A stretch of 64,000 bases of DNA from Pectobacterium sp013449375 (GTDB lineage Bacteria; Pseudomonadota; Gammaproteobacteria; Enterobacterales; Enterobacteriaceae): the NCBI RefSeq assembly GCF_048593165.1, contig NZ_CP184271.1. One strand, written 5' to 3'. Positions 26,120-34,219 of the stretch are shown here, piece by piece. Numbering within the stretch: position 1 is the stretch's first letter; each line of letters begins with the position of its first letter. Below the pieces are notes generated by a model. That model saw only the letters and a program-made list of their open reading frames with translations, was not told the origin of the DNA and searched no databases. The position numbers and the translations under genes are program-made.

Positions 26120-26462
26120 TCTGGTTGATGAGACGATACTTTGGTCTGACTTAGCGTTTGTAACCAGTTCATCAATAGGCGTACCGCTGGAGCCAGTAAC
26201 TCCTTTGATTCATCGTCCCATGATAGGCCGGTATTCTTTGAGCATAAATAACGAATGCTTTATTACGAATTGAACCCAAAAGAAGAAGGACTCTAGCCAG
26301 CGCTATTTATCGCAGTAACCTGAATTTGAATACATTAGAATATACAACGGGAAGGTGTCGGGATTTAATTAAGTTTTTCGAGGCTAACAATATACGAGTG
26401 GGATAATTTCAACTCACATTCATTAACCTACGGGCGTAGGATAATATTTACAGAACATGAAT
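26120..26462. other. Intergenic stretch with no clear gene
   Basis: AT-rich sequence between narP and the tRNA-Val gene. A minus-strand open frame of 58 codons (26259-26084) reads through WDDESKELLAPAVRLLMNWL, which is protein-like, but it begins after two stop codons, lacks a start and runs into narP. It may be a degraded gene end. Nothing else is seen. Confidence 0.5.
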
Positions 26463-26539
26463 TGGTACGACCGAGTGGACTCGAACCACCGACCCCCACC
26501 ATGTCAAGGTGGTGCTCTAACCAACTGAGCTACGGTCGT
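26463..26539 (-). tRNA. valW: tRNA-Val (anticodon GAC), valW-like
   Basis: A 77-base cloverleaf with encoded CCA end. The acceptor stem is ACGACCG/CGGTCGT, the D arm AGCTCAGTTGG, the anticodon stem CCACC/GGTGG with loop TTGACAT (anticodon GAC), and the T arm contains GGTTCGAGTCC. It closely resembles E. coli valW in the T stem but has a different acceptor stem. A second tRNA-Val(GAC) lies 11.5 kb away on the same strand. Confidence 0.97.
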
Positions 26540-26814
26540 ACAGTAGATAACATCTTAATCAGTAACGTTTTGATTAGAATGCTTTTCTTCATTCCAGCGT
26601 TTGGAATGGGCGCTATTATGGACGGCTCCTGCGCTGGTGGCAAGTGCTTTGTTTACCATGTTCTTTCAAGTGTCGAATGTTTAGCCGGATTTGCGTTCTG
26701 AGGTTAACTATTTACCGAATTGAAGCAAAACTCGCGAGACTCAGGACGGTTGAGGACATACTGGCTTTACTCCCAGATACCGCAACGCTATCGTATCACG
26801 GCATAGCATCCTGA

Positions 26815-26859
26815 CAGGGGACGACCCCTGACGCGAAAAGGATTCACGGGACGACCCCT
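26815..26859 (+). promoter_or_regulatory. Guanidine-II riboswitch (mini-ykkC) upstream of gdx
   Basis: Two hairpins with identical ACGA loops: CAGGGG-ACGA-CCCCTG at 26815-26830 and GGG-ACGA-CCC at 26848-26857 (with A-T pairing beyond a mismatch). Two ACGR loops in tandem define the guanidine-II class, which pairs loop to loop and binds guanidinium. The second hairpin is 13 bases before the AAGGAG ribosome binding site of gdx, so control of translation initiation is likely. The rest of the 26540-26884 gap shows no gene. Confidence 0.93.
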
Positions 26860-26884
26860 ATTCGATGTTTAAGGAGAGCAGGGT

Positions 26885-27199
26885 ATGGCCTGGTTTCTAT
26901 TAGCACTTGCCGGTTTGTTTGAAATTGTCTGGTCTTACAGCATGAAACTGTCTGATGGTTTCACGAAAGTAGGCGCCTCGGTTGTCACGATTGTCGCTAT
27001 GATTATCAGCTTTGCGTTGTTATCCATGGCAATGAAATCTCTCCCCTTGGGGACGGCTTACACCATCTGGACGGGAATTGGCGCGGTAGGGGCGTTTGTG
27101 GTGGGATTGATCTTCCTGAATGAACCCGCAAATGCGATGAGGATTGTCGCCGCGCTGTTGATCGTCAGCGGTCTGATTCTGATGAAGCTATCTTCGTAA
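26885..27199 (+). CDS. gdx: Guanidinium exporter Gdx (SugE), SMR family
   Basis: A 104-residue small multidrug resistance protein with four transmembrane helices that exports guanidinium in exchange for protons as a dual-topology dimer. The essential Glu13 is in MAWFLLALAGLFEIVWSYSM, and GTAYTIWTGIGAVGA is the conserved helix 3 region of the Gdx subtype. AAGGAGA lies eight bases before the ATG. The guanidine-II riboswitch in the leader confirms the substrate assignment over general drug export. Confidence 0.95.
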   Translation: MAWFLLALAGLFEIVWSYSMKLSDGFTKVGASVVTIVAMIISFALLSMAMKSLPLGTAYTIWTGIGAVGAFVVGLIFLNEPANAMRIVAALLIVSGLILMKLSS

Positions 27200-27266
27200 C
27201 GTCTGCTTTCTGAATAACACATTGCATCTGAACGTCAGGTTCGTCTTCATTTGATCATCTGGCGTG

Positions 27267-27302
27267 TGGCAGAGCCATCGTCACCTGACTCTGCCATTTT
27301 CT
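27267..27302 (+). terminator. Terminator downstream of gdx
   Basis: TGGCAGAG and CTCTGCCA form a perfect eight-base-pair stem with a 14-base loop, followed by TTTTCTC. The remaining sequence to 27596 is AT-rich leader without a visible gene. Confidence 0.8.
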
Positions 27303-27596
27303 CTCATTTCCTTAATGCTCATTATTGGTTGGTTTTGCTTTTTATTGCTTACTGTCAATAAGCACTATGGTGATTCCTGTGTGATATCTCAATAAATGTG
27401 GCGTAATGTGATCCTTGTCGTGCGTCACATGCTCTTTTTGGTGTATTTTATTTCATATCGAGCTAAATCGAGCATTTGCGGTTAATCATCACGTCAGTCA
27501 TCTAACACACCGCACAAAAGTGAGATCTCTTGGTTCAGGCAGGTTACGGCCTGACTCGCGGCTATCTGTGTACGTACAATCTGAAAGGGGAGTGGA

Positions 27597-28388
27597 ATGA
27601 TCAAGTTGGTAATTACCGATCTGGACGGCACGTTTCTTCACAGCGATGGCGATTACAACAGAGCCTTGTTTGATGAGGTTTATGCCTTAATGAAAGAGAA
27701 GGACGTGCGGTTTGCTGTCTGCACAGGCAAGCAGTGTGAGCGGGTCGAAGCGCTGTTTGGCGATGCTGCAAAAAATATCTGGATTTTGGGAGACAGCGCG
27801 ACGCGCATCAAATATCAGGGGGAGTATGTTTACCAGTCACTGATTAAAAACCGTCTGGCCTTGAGCCTGATTGGTGTGCTGGAAAGCGTAGACGATCGGC
27901 ACGTAATCATCGGTTGTACGCCACACGGTGCGATGGTGAAGGAAACGATCGATCCTGCCTTACTGGAAAAGGTGAAAAAGTCGTACACCAATGTGACGCT
28001 GGTCTCCAGCTTTGCTGCCGTGACCGATGACTTTGTGAAAATCACGGTTTATGACCCAGAAGGCCACTGCCACGAGACGGCAAAGTATCTCGATGCCTTT
28101 CACGATTATGCTTATATCGTGGTCTCTGAAGCGGCCTGGATCGACATTGCTGATGTTGGTGTACACAAAGGGCACACCGTAGATATCCTTCAGGAGAAAT
28201 TGGCGATTACGCCAGAGGAAACGATGGTGTTCGGCGACGGTTACAATGATATTGAGCTAATGAGCCGCGGGGCTTACAGCTTTGCGATGCGCAATGCGTT
28301 TGAGGAAACCAAAGCCACCGCGAACTTTGTTGCCCGCAGCAATGACGAGGATGGGGTACTCAACACGATAAAGCTGCTGCTTTCATGA
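27597..28388 (+). CDS. HAD-superfamily (Cof-type) sugar phosphatase
   Basis: A 263-residue haloacid dehalogenase-like hydrolase of the Cof subfamily (type C2 cap). Motif I is DLDGTF (residues 8-13, nucleophile Asp8 and acid Asp10), motif II CTGK near residue 43, and motif III/IV VFGDGYNDIELM near residue 211. Such enzymes dephosphorylate sugar phosphates or cofactors such as FMN and PLP; the substrate is not evident. Its neighbour is a convergent DeoR regulator, often linked to sugar-phosphate metabolism. Confidence 0.88.
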   Translation: MIKLVITDLDGTFLHSDGDYNRALFDEVYALMKEKDVRFAVCTGKQCERVEALFGDAAKNIWILGDSATRIKYQGEYVYQSLIKNRLALSLIGVLESVDDRHVIIGCTPHGAMVKETIDPALLEKVKKSYTNVTLVSSFAAVTDDFVKITVYDPEGHCHETAKYLDAFHDYAYIVVSEAAWIDIADVGVHKGHTVDILQEKLAITPEETMVFGDGYNDIELMSRGAYSFAMRNAFEETKATANFVARSNDEDGVLNTIKLLLS

Positions 28389-28434
28389 ATTGAACCGCAT
28401 GAGGCGAACCGGCAGCCGCTGTGCTACCGTCGTG

Positions 28435-29208
28435 TTATCTGGCAATAATCAGGTCCAAGTTTTTTTCGCTTAATGCGCTCTGACAGGTAAGTGAGATTTC
28501 ATCATCGGTCACCAGCGCGGTAATATCATCACACCCAGCGACGCGATAGCGAGCCAAAGCGGAGATCTTATTGGCAGTTAGCGCGACGATCACTTCGCTG
28601 CTGCGGGTGACCAGGCACTTTTTGAACTCTGCATCGTCATATTCAAAAACGGTCAGGCCTTCATTGGCGTCAAAGGCACAGCCTCCCAACAGGCATTGAT
28701 CGAAATACATCTTCTCTAGTTGCCTGAGCGTATCGATACCAATCGCGCCGCCGACCTCTCTCTGGATCCTTCCGCCAAGAAAAATCACTTCTACATCCTG
28801 ATGTTGCATCAGTTCTGTCGCGATAATGGGCGAATTGCACACGGCGGTAAATTTCAGACCCTGCGGGAGCTGCTTCGCCACGGCCAGATTGGTCGTTCCC
28901 GTGTCAAAGAAGACGCAGCCATTAGGCTTTATCAACGGGATAACGGCCTGAGCGATGCGGTCTTTCTGAACAGCGTCAATACTCGCTCGACTGGCAAAAT
29001 CGATGGCCTCTGGCGGCATACTAACCGCACCGCCGTAGACACGCTTACAGGCACCGGATAGCGCCAGTTCTTTCAGGTCACGCCGTATGGTGTGCTCGGA
29101 TACGTTCAATTCACGTGAGAGCTGGGCGCAGACGACTTTGCCTTCCTCGCTGAGGATCTGCCGGATTTTGGCTTGCCGCTGCTCGGGAAAATCGGTGTAA
29201 TCGAACAT
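28435..29208 (-). CDS. DeoR-family transcriptional regulator
   Basis: A 257-residue repressor-type protein. The N-terminal winged helix-turn-helix (about residues 8-62) contains ELNVSEHTIRRDLKEL, the DeoR signature, and the C-terminal DeoRC effector domain contains FFDTGTTNLAVAKQLP, a sugar-phosphate binding loop. The ATG at 29208 follows AAGGAC by six bases; the reading upstream to 29289 is not supported. It is convergent with the HAD phosphatase. Target genes and effector are unknown. Confidence 0.88.
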   Translation of the reverse strand: MFDYTDFPEQRQAKIRQILSEEGKVVCAQLSRELNVSEHTIRRDLKELALSGACKRVYGGAVSMPPEAIDFASRASIDAVQKDRIAQAVIPLIKPNGCVFFDTGTTNLAVAKQLPQGLKFTAVCNSPIIATELMQHQDVEVIFLGGRIQREVGGAIGIDTLRQLEKMYFDQCLLGGCAFDANEGLTVFEYDDAEFKKCLVTRSSEVIVALTANKISALARYRVAGCDDITALVTDDEISLTCQSALSEKNLDLIIAR

Positions 29209-29422
29209 ATATGTCCTTGGTTCATCAAAATGATGCACAACCTGCTGCCAGCGAGCAGGCTTCATTCTGGTCAATGATGTGTACAGCATGGAATTGCGCC
29301 ATGTTAATCTGCACCTTCTGGCAACACAACACCTCTACCGTGTTGATCTGCAATGCGTGAGCCATAGTGTAAAATTTACGCGTTACTATACCGACATCAC
29401 CGATAAAGAGAGAAAAATAGCC

Positions 29423-30553
29423 GTGTTTCATGTCATTACTGGGCTTATCGCCCTCTATGTTATCTGGCGTCTGGTCTGGCGCTTGCGTGTTGGTGTGCCT
29501 CTAAAGCGCATATTGGCGGTGTTAGTGTTGCTGGCTTCACAGCATCATCTGATTACGCGCACCTTTTTTGGCACGATGGCGTCGCCGGAAGTGCCCGCAT
29601 TTGTCCTGATGATTCTGGGATGGGCGTTTGGCGCGCTGCTGATAACCGCATTCCTGCTGTTGGCCATCGATCTGCTCGGCGTTGTGGGGCGTTTTTTATC
29701 CCGCTCGGTTGGGAATGTGTTGCTGAACAATAGGGTGCTGCGTGGTGGCATTGCCGTGGTGGCGATGGGGCTGGCGGCGGTAGGCGTTTGGGAAGCGGTG
29801 CGCGTTCCTGACGTTCGTACGGTCGAAGTCGAGTTGAAACAACTGCCACCTGCGCTGGATGGCTTCCGACTGGTGCAGCTCACGGATTTACATGCCAGCC
29901 GTCTGTTACAACGCCCCTGGATGGAAGCTGTAGTGGCAAAAACCAATGCGCTTAAGCCCGATCTGACGGTGATTACCGGCGATCTGGCTGATGGCACCGT
30001 GAATGCCCGTCATGATGATATGGAGCCGCTGCGTAACCTGACCGCGCCACACGGCGTGTTTGCCATTGTGGGCAACCATGAATATTACGTGGAATATACG
30101 CCATGGGTGCAGCGGCTGAATGCACTGGGTTTGCGCCTGTTGCTCAATGAACAAGTGTCGATCGGTCGCGATAATGCCACGTTTGTGCTGGCTGGCATCA
30201 CCGATCGCACCGCCGCTGATTTTCAACAGCCGCTGCCAGATACGGGCGCGGCGCTCAACGGAATAGCGCCGGATAGCGCCGTTGTTCTGCTCAGCCATCG
30301 GCCAACGGGAGCGAAAGAAAATGCGCATGCTGGCGTGGATTTACAGCTCTCCGGCCATACGCACGGCGGTCAGGTGTTGGGCATGCATTGGGTGACGCAG
30401 ATGGCGAATGAAGGCTATGTGTCCGGCAGCTATGACGTGGATGGCATGCATCTGTACGTGAGCAATGGCACAGGCCTGTGGAACGGCTTTCCGATCCGCT
30501 TAGGGAAACGCGCCGAAATTACCCAGTTCATACTCCGTTCATCTTCGCTGTAG
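29423..30553 (+). CDS. Membrane-anchored calcineurin-like metallophosphoesterase
   Basis: A 376-residue protein with three to four N-terminal transmembrane helices and a C-terminal phosphoesterase domain. Metal-binding motifs appear in order: LTDLHAS (D-x-H), ITGDLADG (GD), VGNHEYY (GNHE), LSHRP (H) and SGHTHGGQ (GHTH). It resembles the YkuE/YaeI group, which act on UDP-diacylglucosamine or similar phosphodiesters, but the substrate here is not known. I use the GTG at 29423, after a purine-rich AAAGAGAGAAA; an in-frame extension to 29279 overlaps the divergent deoR start and looks non-coding. Confidence 0.82.
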   Translation: MFHVITGLIALYVIWRLVWRLRVGVPLKRILAVLVLLASQHHLITRTFFGTMASPEVPAFVLMILGWAFGALLITAFLLLAIDLLGVVGRFLSRSVGNVLLNNRVLRGGIAVVAMGLAAVGVWEAVRVPDVRTVEVELKQLPPALDGFRLVQLTDLHASRLLQRPWMEAVVAKTNALKPDLTVITGDLADGTVNARHDDMEPLRNLTAPHGVFAIVGNHEYYVEYTPWVQRLNALGLRLLLNEQVSIGRDNATFVLAGITDRTAADFQQPLPDTGAALNGIAPDSAVVLLSHRPTGAKENAHAGVDLQLSGHTHGGQVLGMHWVTQMANEGYVSGSYDVDGMHLYVSNGTGLWNGFPIRLGKRAEITQFILRSSSL

Positions 30554-30856
30554 GTTGTTTGTTGGGTGCTAACAGAGTTTGCGGCTTCCCCAAAGAGGCC
30601 GCAATGATAATCAGGCGCATTATCGCTAGCGGTTCTGGCGGCGAGATTATTGATGCAGATAGGAAAAATGTGCGATTAAGTCGCTTTTCATCAGCTTAAA
30701 CTATCGCAGAAGTTAGCATATACAATTATAAATTATAGGGAGACTCTGGCACTGTCTTGCATCAAGAAGAGGGAATTGGCGAAGGCTCCGTAAGGCTATT
30801 GGAGTACGACCCTGCCTTCTTGCAGCGTTTAAGGCAATGCAACATACTGGGAGATA
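30554..30856. other. Leader region upstream of katG
   Basis: It contains an imperfect hairpin, TTGCGGC to GCCGCAA (30579-30604), just after the phosphoesterase and possibly its terminator although it lacks a T-run, and an AT-rich block around 30715-30740 (TATAAATTATAG) that could hold the katG promoter. OxyR control of katG is expected from other enterobacteria, but I see no convincing full OxyR site. Confidence 0.4.
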
Positions 30857-33034
30857 ATGATGGACGAGAATAAAACGAAACCAGCCGGCAAGTGTCCGGT
30901 TATGCACGGCGGAAATACTTCTACTGGCTCATCAAACACCGACTGGTGGCCAAATGCCCTCAATCTCGACATTCTTCATCAGCATGATACCAAGACCAAC
31001 CCGTTAGGCAGTGATTTCAGCTATCGCGATGCCCTCAAAACCCTCGATGTCGATGCCCTCAAAAAAGACCTGCATACACTGATGACCGATAGCCAGGAGT
31101 GGTGGCCAGCGGATTGGGGTCACTACGGCGGCCTGATGATTCGTATGGCCTGGCACTCGGCGGGCTCCTACCGCACGACCGATGGTCGCGGCGGCGGCGG
31201 AACCGGTAACCAGCGTTTTGCACCGCTCAACTCCTGGCCAGATAACGTAAGTCTCGATAAAGCGCGCCGTTTACTGTGGCCAATCAAGAAAAAATACGGC
31301 AATAAACTGAGCTGGGCAGACCTGATTATTCTGGCGGGTAATATCGCCTACGAATCTATGGGGCTGAAAACATTCGGCTTCGCCTTTGGGCGTGAAGATA
31401 TCTGGCATCCAGAAAAAGACATTTACTGGGGTCCCGAAAAAGAGTGGCTAGCGAAGAGCACTGGGCGCTACGGCAGCGATGATCGTACCACGTTGGAAAA
31501 CCCGCTGGCTGCCGTACAGATGGGGCTGATTTACGTTAACCCAGAAGGTGTTGATGGCAATCCCGATCCGCTGCGTACCGCACAGGATATGCGCGTAACG
31601 TTCTCCCGTATGGCGATGAATGATGAAGAAACTGTTGCACTGACGGCGGGTGGACATACGGTAGGTAAAACCCACGGTAATGGCGACGCCAGCCTGCTGG
31701 GTAAGGCACCGGAAGGGGCCGATGTTGGAGAACAGGGCCTCGGCTGGCACAATCCGACAGGGTCGGGCAAAGGGCGCTACACCGTCACCAGCGGGCTGGA
31801 AGGCGCCTGGACAACGCATCCGACGCAGTGGGATAACGGCTTCTTCCATATGCTGTTGAATCATGAATGGGAACTGAAAAAGAGTCCGGCGGGCGCGTGG
31901 CAGTGGGAACCTGTCAGCATTAAAGAAGAAGACAAACCGGTGGATGTGGAAGACCCGTCTATCCGTTACAACCCGATGATGACCGATGCTGACATGGCGC
32001 TGAAGGTTGACCCAGAATACCGCAAAATATCTGAACGCTTCTATCAGGATCAGGCTTATTTCTCCGAAGTCTTTGCCCGCGCGTGGTTCAAACTGACGCA
32101 CCGCGATATGGGGCCGAAAACGCGCTACATTGGTCCAGATGTGCCGCAGGAGAACTTACTGTGGCAGGATCCGGTTCCGGCTGGCCGTACCGACTATGAT
32201 GTTGATGTGGTCAAAGCACGTATTGCAGAAAGTAGCCTTTCCATCAGTGAACTGGTCGCAACCGCTTGGGACAGCGCTCGTACGTTCCGTGGTTCCGATA
32301 TGCGCGGTGGTGCTAACGGTGCGCGTATTCGTCTCGCGCCGCAGAAAGACTGGGTCGGGAACGAACCGGAGCGTCTGGCGCGAGTGCTGGTCGTACTGGA
32401 AAGTATTGCGGCTGCAACCGGAGCCAGTGTGGCCGATACCATTGTGTTGGCCGGTAATGTGGGGATTGAGAAAGCCGCGAAAGTGGCAGGCGTGAATATT
32501 ACCGTGCCGTTTGCACCGGGACGCGGTGACACCACCGATGCCCTGACCGATGCAGAGTCTTTCGATGTCCTCGAACCCATCCACGATGGCTACCGCAACT
32601 GGTTGAAGAAAGATTATGCCGTGAGCCCAGAAGAACTGATGCTCGATCGCACCCAACTGATGGGGTTGACGGCGAAAGAGATGACGGTGCTGGTTGGTGG
32701 GCTGCGTGTGTTGGGAACCAACTACGGTGGCACGAAACACGGCGTATTTACCGATCGTGAAGGGGCGCTGACGAATGATTTCTTCGCCAACCTGACCGAC
32801 ATGAAATACACCTGGAAGCCATACCGTAAAGACCTGTATGAAATCCGCGATCGTAAAACGGGTGAAGTCAAATGGACCGCGACGCGTCTGGATCTGGTCT
32901 TTGGTTCCAACTCCATTCTGCGTTCCTACGCCGAGGTGTACGCACAGGACGACAGCAAAGAGAAGTTTGTGAATGACTTTGTTGCTGCCTGGGTGAAAGT
33001 GATGAATGCGGATCGCTTCGATCTGGCAGAGTAA
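30857..33034 (+). CDS. katG: Catalase-peroxidase KatG
   Basis: A 725-residue bifunctional haem enzyme that destroys hydrogen peroxide by catalase and peroxidase reactions. The distal site is MIRMAWHSAGSYR (Trp99, His100); the Tyr of LIYVNPEG (about 226) and the Met of RMAMNDEE complete the characteristic Met-Tyr-Trp crosslink. The proximal His lies in TAGGHTVGKTHG. The C-terminal half is the usual degenerate duplicated domain. Two ATG codons are in tandem (30857 and 30860), and GGGAG is best spaced for the second. No leader peptide is seen. It is monocistronic and followed by a strong terminator. Confidence 0.97.
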   Translation: MMDENKTKPAGKCPVMHGGNTSTGSSNTDWWPNALNLDILHQHDTKTNPLGSDFSYRDALKTLDVDALKKDLHTLMTDSQEWWPADWGHYGGLMIRMAWHSAGSYRTTDGRGGGGTGNQRFAPLNSWPDNVSLDKARRLLWPIKKKYGNKLSWADLIILAGNIAYESMGLKTFGFAFGREDIWHPEKDIYWGPEKEWLAKSTGRYGSDDRTTLENPLAAVQMGLIYVNPEGVDGNPDPLRTAQDMRVTFSRMAMNDEETVALTAGGHTVGKTHGNGDASLLGKAPEGADVGEQGLGWHNPTGSGKGRYTVTSGLEGAWTTHPTQWDNGFFHMLLNHEWELKKSPAGAWQWEPVSIKEEDKPVDVEDPSIRYNPMMTDADMALKVDPEYRKISERFYQDQAYFSEVFARAWFKLTHRDMGPKTRYIGPDVPQENLLWQDPVPAGRTDYDVDVVKARIAESSLSISELVATAWDSARTFRGSDMRGGANGARIRLAPQKDWVGNEPERLARVLVVLESIAAATGASVADTIVLAGNVGIEKAAKVAGVNITVPFAPGRGDTTDALTDAESFDVLEPIHDGYRNWLKKDYAVSPEELMLDRTQLMGLTAKEMTVLVGGLRVLGTNYGGTKHGVFTDREGALTNDFFANLTDMKYTWKPYRKDLYEIRDRKTGEVKWTATRLDLVFGSNSILRSYAEVYAQDDSKEKFVNDFVAAWVKVMNADRFDLAE

Positions 33035-33040
33035 GACTCA

Positions 33041-33086
33041 TGCTCCCCACGCTGGTGTTCTCACGGCGCGGGGAGCAGCATTTTTT
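33041..33086 (+). terminator. Terminator of katG
   Basis: TGCTCCCC pairs with GGGGAGCA across a 21-base loop, followed by GCATTTTTT. It overlaps the last bases of the convergent DUF3861 gene by two positions. Confidence 0.8.
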
Positions 33087-33369
33087 ACTGCGGCCCCTTT
33101 GCGGATCCCTGCTTCTTGAGATTCAGCATAAATTCCCTGAACGGGGCGGCGAACTCCTTAAACAGCGGGTGCTTTCTATTCTGCATCATCACTTCACTAA
33201 ATAGCTTCAACCCCACAATAAAGGCCTGAGTCTGTTCCGGCGTCATGTCCATTTTGCCATCGACTTTTTCCAATATCTTGAACACATCATCGTGAATTGA
33301 GTATTCAAACGACAGCGTGCGCTGCGGCTCTGCTTTTTCTTCCACCGTAATCTGATAGCTGTTTCCCAT
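33085..33369 (-). CDS. DUF3861-like small protein
   Basis: A 94-residue soluble protein starting MGNSYQITVEEK, consistent with the DUF3861 family of unknown function. The ATG at 33369 has GAGG five bases upstream; an open frame extending to 33444 runs through the putative operators and is not used. It is divergent from a MarR-type regulator with 81 bases between starts, so it is probably the regulator's main target. No catalytic motif is visible. Confidence 0.7.
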   Translation of the reverse strand: MGNSYQITVEEKAEPQRTLSFEYSIHDDVFKILEKVDGKMDMTPEQTQAFIVGLKLFSEVMMQNRKHPLFKEFAAPFREFMLNLKKQGSAKGPQ

Positions 33370-33403
33370 TGTGGCCTCGGTAAATTGAACTTGTGATAGA
33401 TAA

Positions 33404-33444
33404 TTGATAAAATCAACTATATGATCATTGGTTGATTGAGTCAA
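33404..33444. promoter_or_regulatory. Two probable MarR operators between divergent genes
   Basis: TTGATAAAATCAA (33404-33416) is a perfect TTGAT-N3-ATCAA palindrome, and TTGATTGAGTCAA (33432-33444) is a near-perfect second copy, with centres 28 bases apart. The second ends six bases before the marR start, suited to autorepression. AT-rich palindromes of this size are typical MarR-family sites. Confidence 0.55.
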
Positions 33445-33450
33445 TAAAGC

Positions 33451-33864
33451 ATGATGAAAGCGCTTTTTGCCTTACTGGAAAGCTATAAGGCACAGATGCA
33501 GGAACAGATGAAGGCGCACGACATTAGTCTGGATGTGGTGCATGTCCGGTTATGTAAGATCATCGCGATGGAAGGGCGTATTACGCCCCAGTCGCTGGCG
33601 AAAAGGGTCTGTCGGGATAAAGCACAGATCACCCGCATGGTCGCGGAGCTGGTCAAACGCGATTATGTCCGCAAGGTCGATAATCCCGATGATGGCCGCA
33701 GCGTGTGGCTCAGTTTGTCCGGTAAAGGCGTCGCGTTTACACAGGTTTTTCTGCATCAGGAAAAGCAGATTGAGGCGCAAATGCTTCAGTCGCTGTCCCC
33801 TGAAGAACGAGCCACGTTTAGTGCGCTGCTGGAAAAAATAGCGGCCAGCCGTTCTGCACACTAG
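33451..33864 (+). CDS. MarR-family transcriptional regulator
   Basis: A 137-residue winged-helix regulator. The recognition helix region RITPQSLAKRVCRDKAQITR (about residues 46-65) and the wing KVDNPDDGRSVWLSLSGKG (about 74-92), with the conserved DxR-type wing motif, are complete. Flanking helices would form the dimer interface. No Cys-based redox motif is obvious beyond two scattered Cys. It is divergent from the DUF3861 gene with two palindromes between them. The ligand is unknown; proximity to katG is suggestive only. Confidence 0.88.
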   Translation: MMKALFALLESYKAQMQEQMKAHDISLDVVHVRLCKIIAMEGRITPQSLAKRVCRDKAQITRMVAELVKRDYVRKVDNPDDGRSVWLSLSGKGVAFTQVFLHQEKQIEAQMLQSLSPEERATFSALLEKIAASRSAH

Positions 33865-34000
33865 GCCTCGAATCCGCTAACCCTATCTGCACTGCCGTGA
33901 AGCGTCCTCGTTGTGCTACTGCACCGCGATAGCGCGATAGCGGCGTGCTTCCCCGCATCATTCCCCTTATAAACCACAGCCGTACCGGCACTTTCGGTGC

Positions 34001-34016
34001 TGGCACGCCTTTTGCT
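34001..34016 (+). promoter_or_regulatory. Sigma-54 promoter of the guanidine locus
   Basis: TGGCACG-CCTT-TTGCT matches the -24/-12 sigma-54 consensus exactly, with GG and GC ten bases apart. Transcription would start near 34027, just ahead of the guanidine-I aptamer. A TGCACC half-site resembling NtrC binding elements lies about 75 bases upstream (near 33918) and is weak evidence. It implies nitrogen-limitation control. Confidence 0.8.
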
Positions 34017-34060
34017 CTTCTCTATTCGGGACAGCACCACGCATGGCGCTGAACAACCTG

Positions 34061-34163
34061 AATAGCTGGCTAGGGTTCCGATCCATATCCTATGGATGTC
34101 TGGTCCGAGAGCTGGCGACCTCCAGTTGAGGTTACACGGCGGGACAAAAGCCCGGGAGACAGC
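34061..34163 (+). promoter_or_regulatory. Guanidine-I riboswitch (ykkC class) aptamer
   Basis: The conserved blocks of this aptamer are present in order: GCTAGGGTTCCG (34069-34080), CTGGTCCGAGAG (34100-34111), a variable hairpin CTGGCGACCTCCAG, then ACACGGCGGGACAAAAGCCC with GGGAGAC. A short hairpin ATCCATA/TATGGAT closes the first arm. The aptamer senses free guanidinium and precedes an ABC transporter and a guanidine/urea carboxylase relic, the standard gene context. The exact 5' end of P1 is approximate. Confidence 0.93.
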
Positions 34164-34198
34164 AACACCCATGGTGTCGCGCTGTTCCCGCTTTTTTC
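34153..34198 (+). terminator. Intrinsic terminator forming the riboswitch expression platform
   Basis: GGGAGACAGC pairs with GCTGTTCCC, with an inner ACACC/GGTGT stem, and is followed by GCTTTTTT. Its 5' arm uses the last conserved bases of the aptamer, so guanidine binding should prevent the terminator and allow read-through. Confidence 0.85.
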
Positions 34199-34219
34199 CT
34201 ACTCAACCGGAGGTCTGGC

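Noticed and set aside
30554..30856. An OxyR binding site upstream of katG
   Set aside because: Only scattered CTAT/ATAG fragments are seen, without the full spaced motif.
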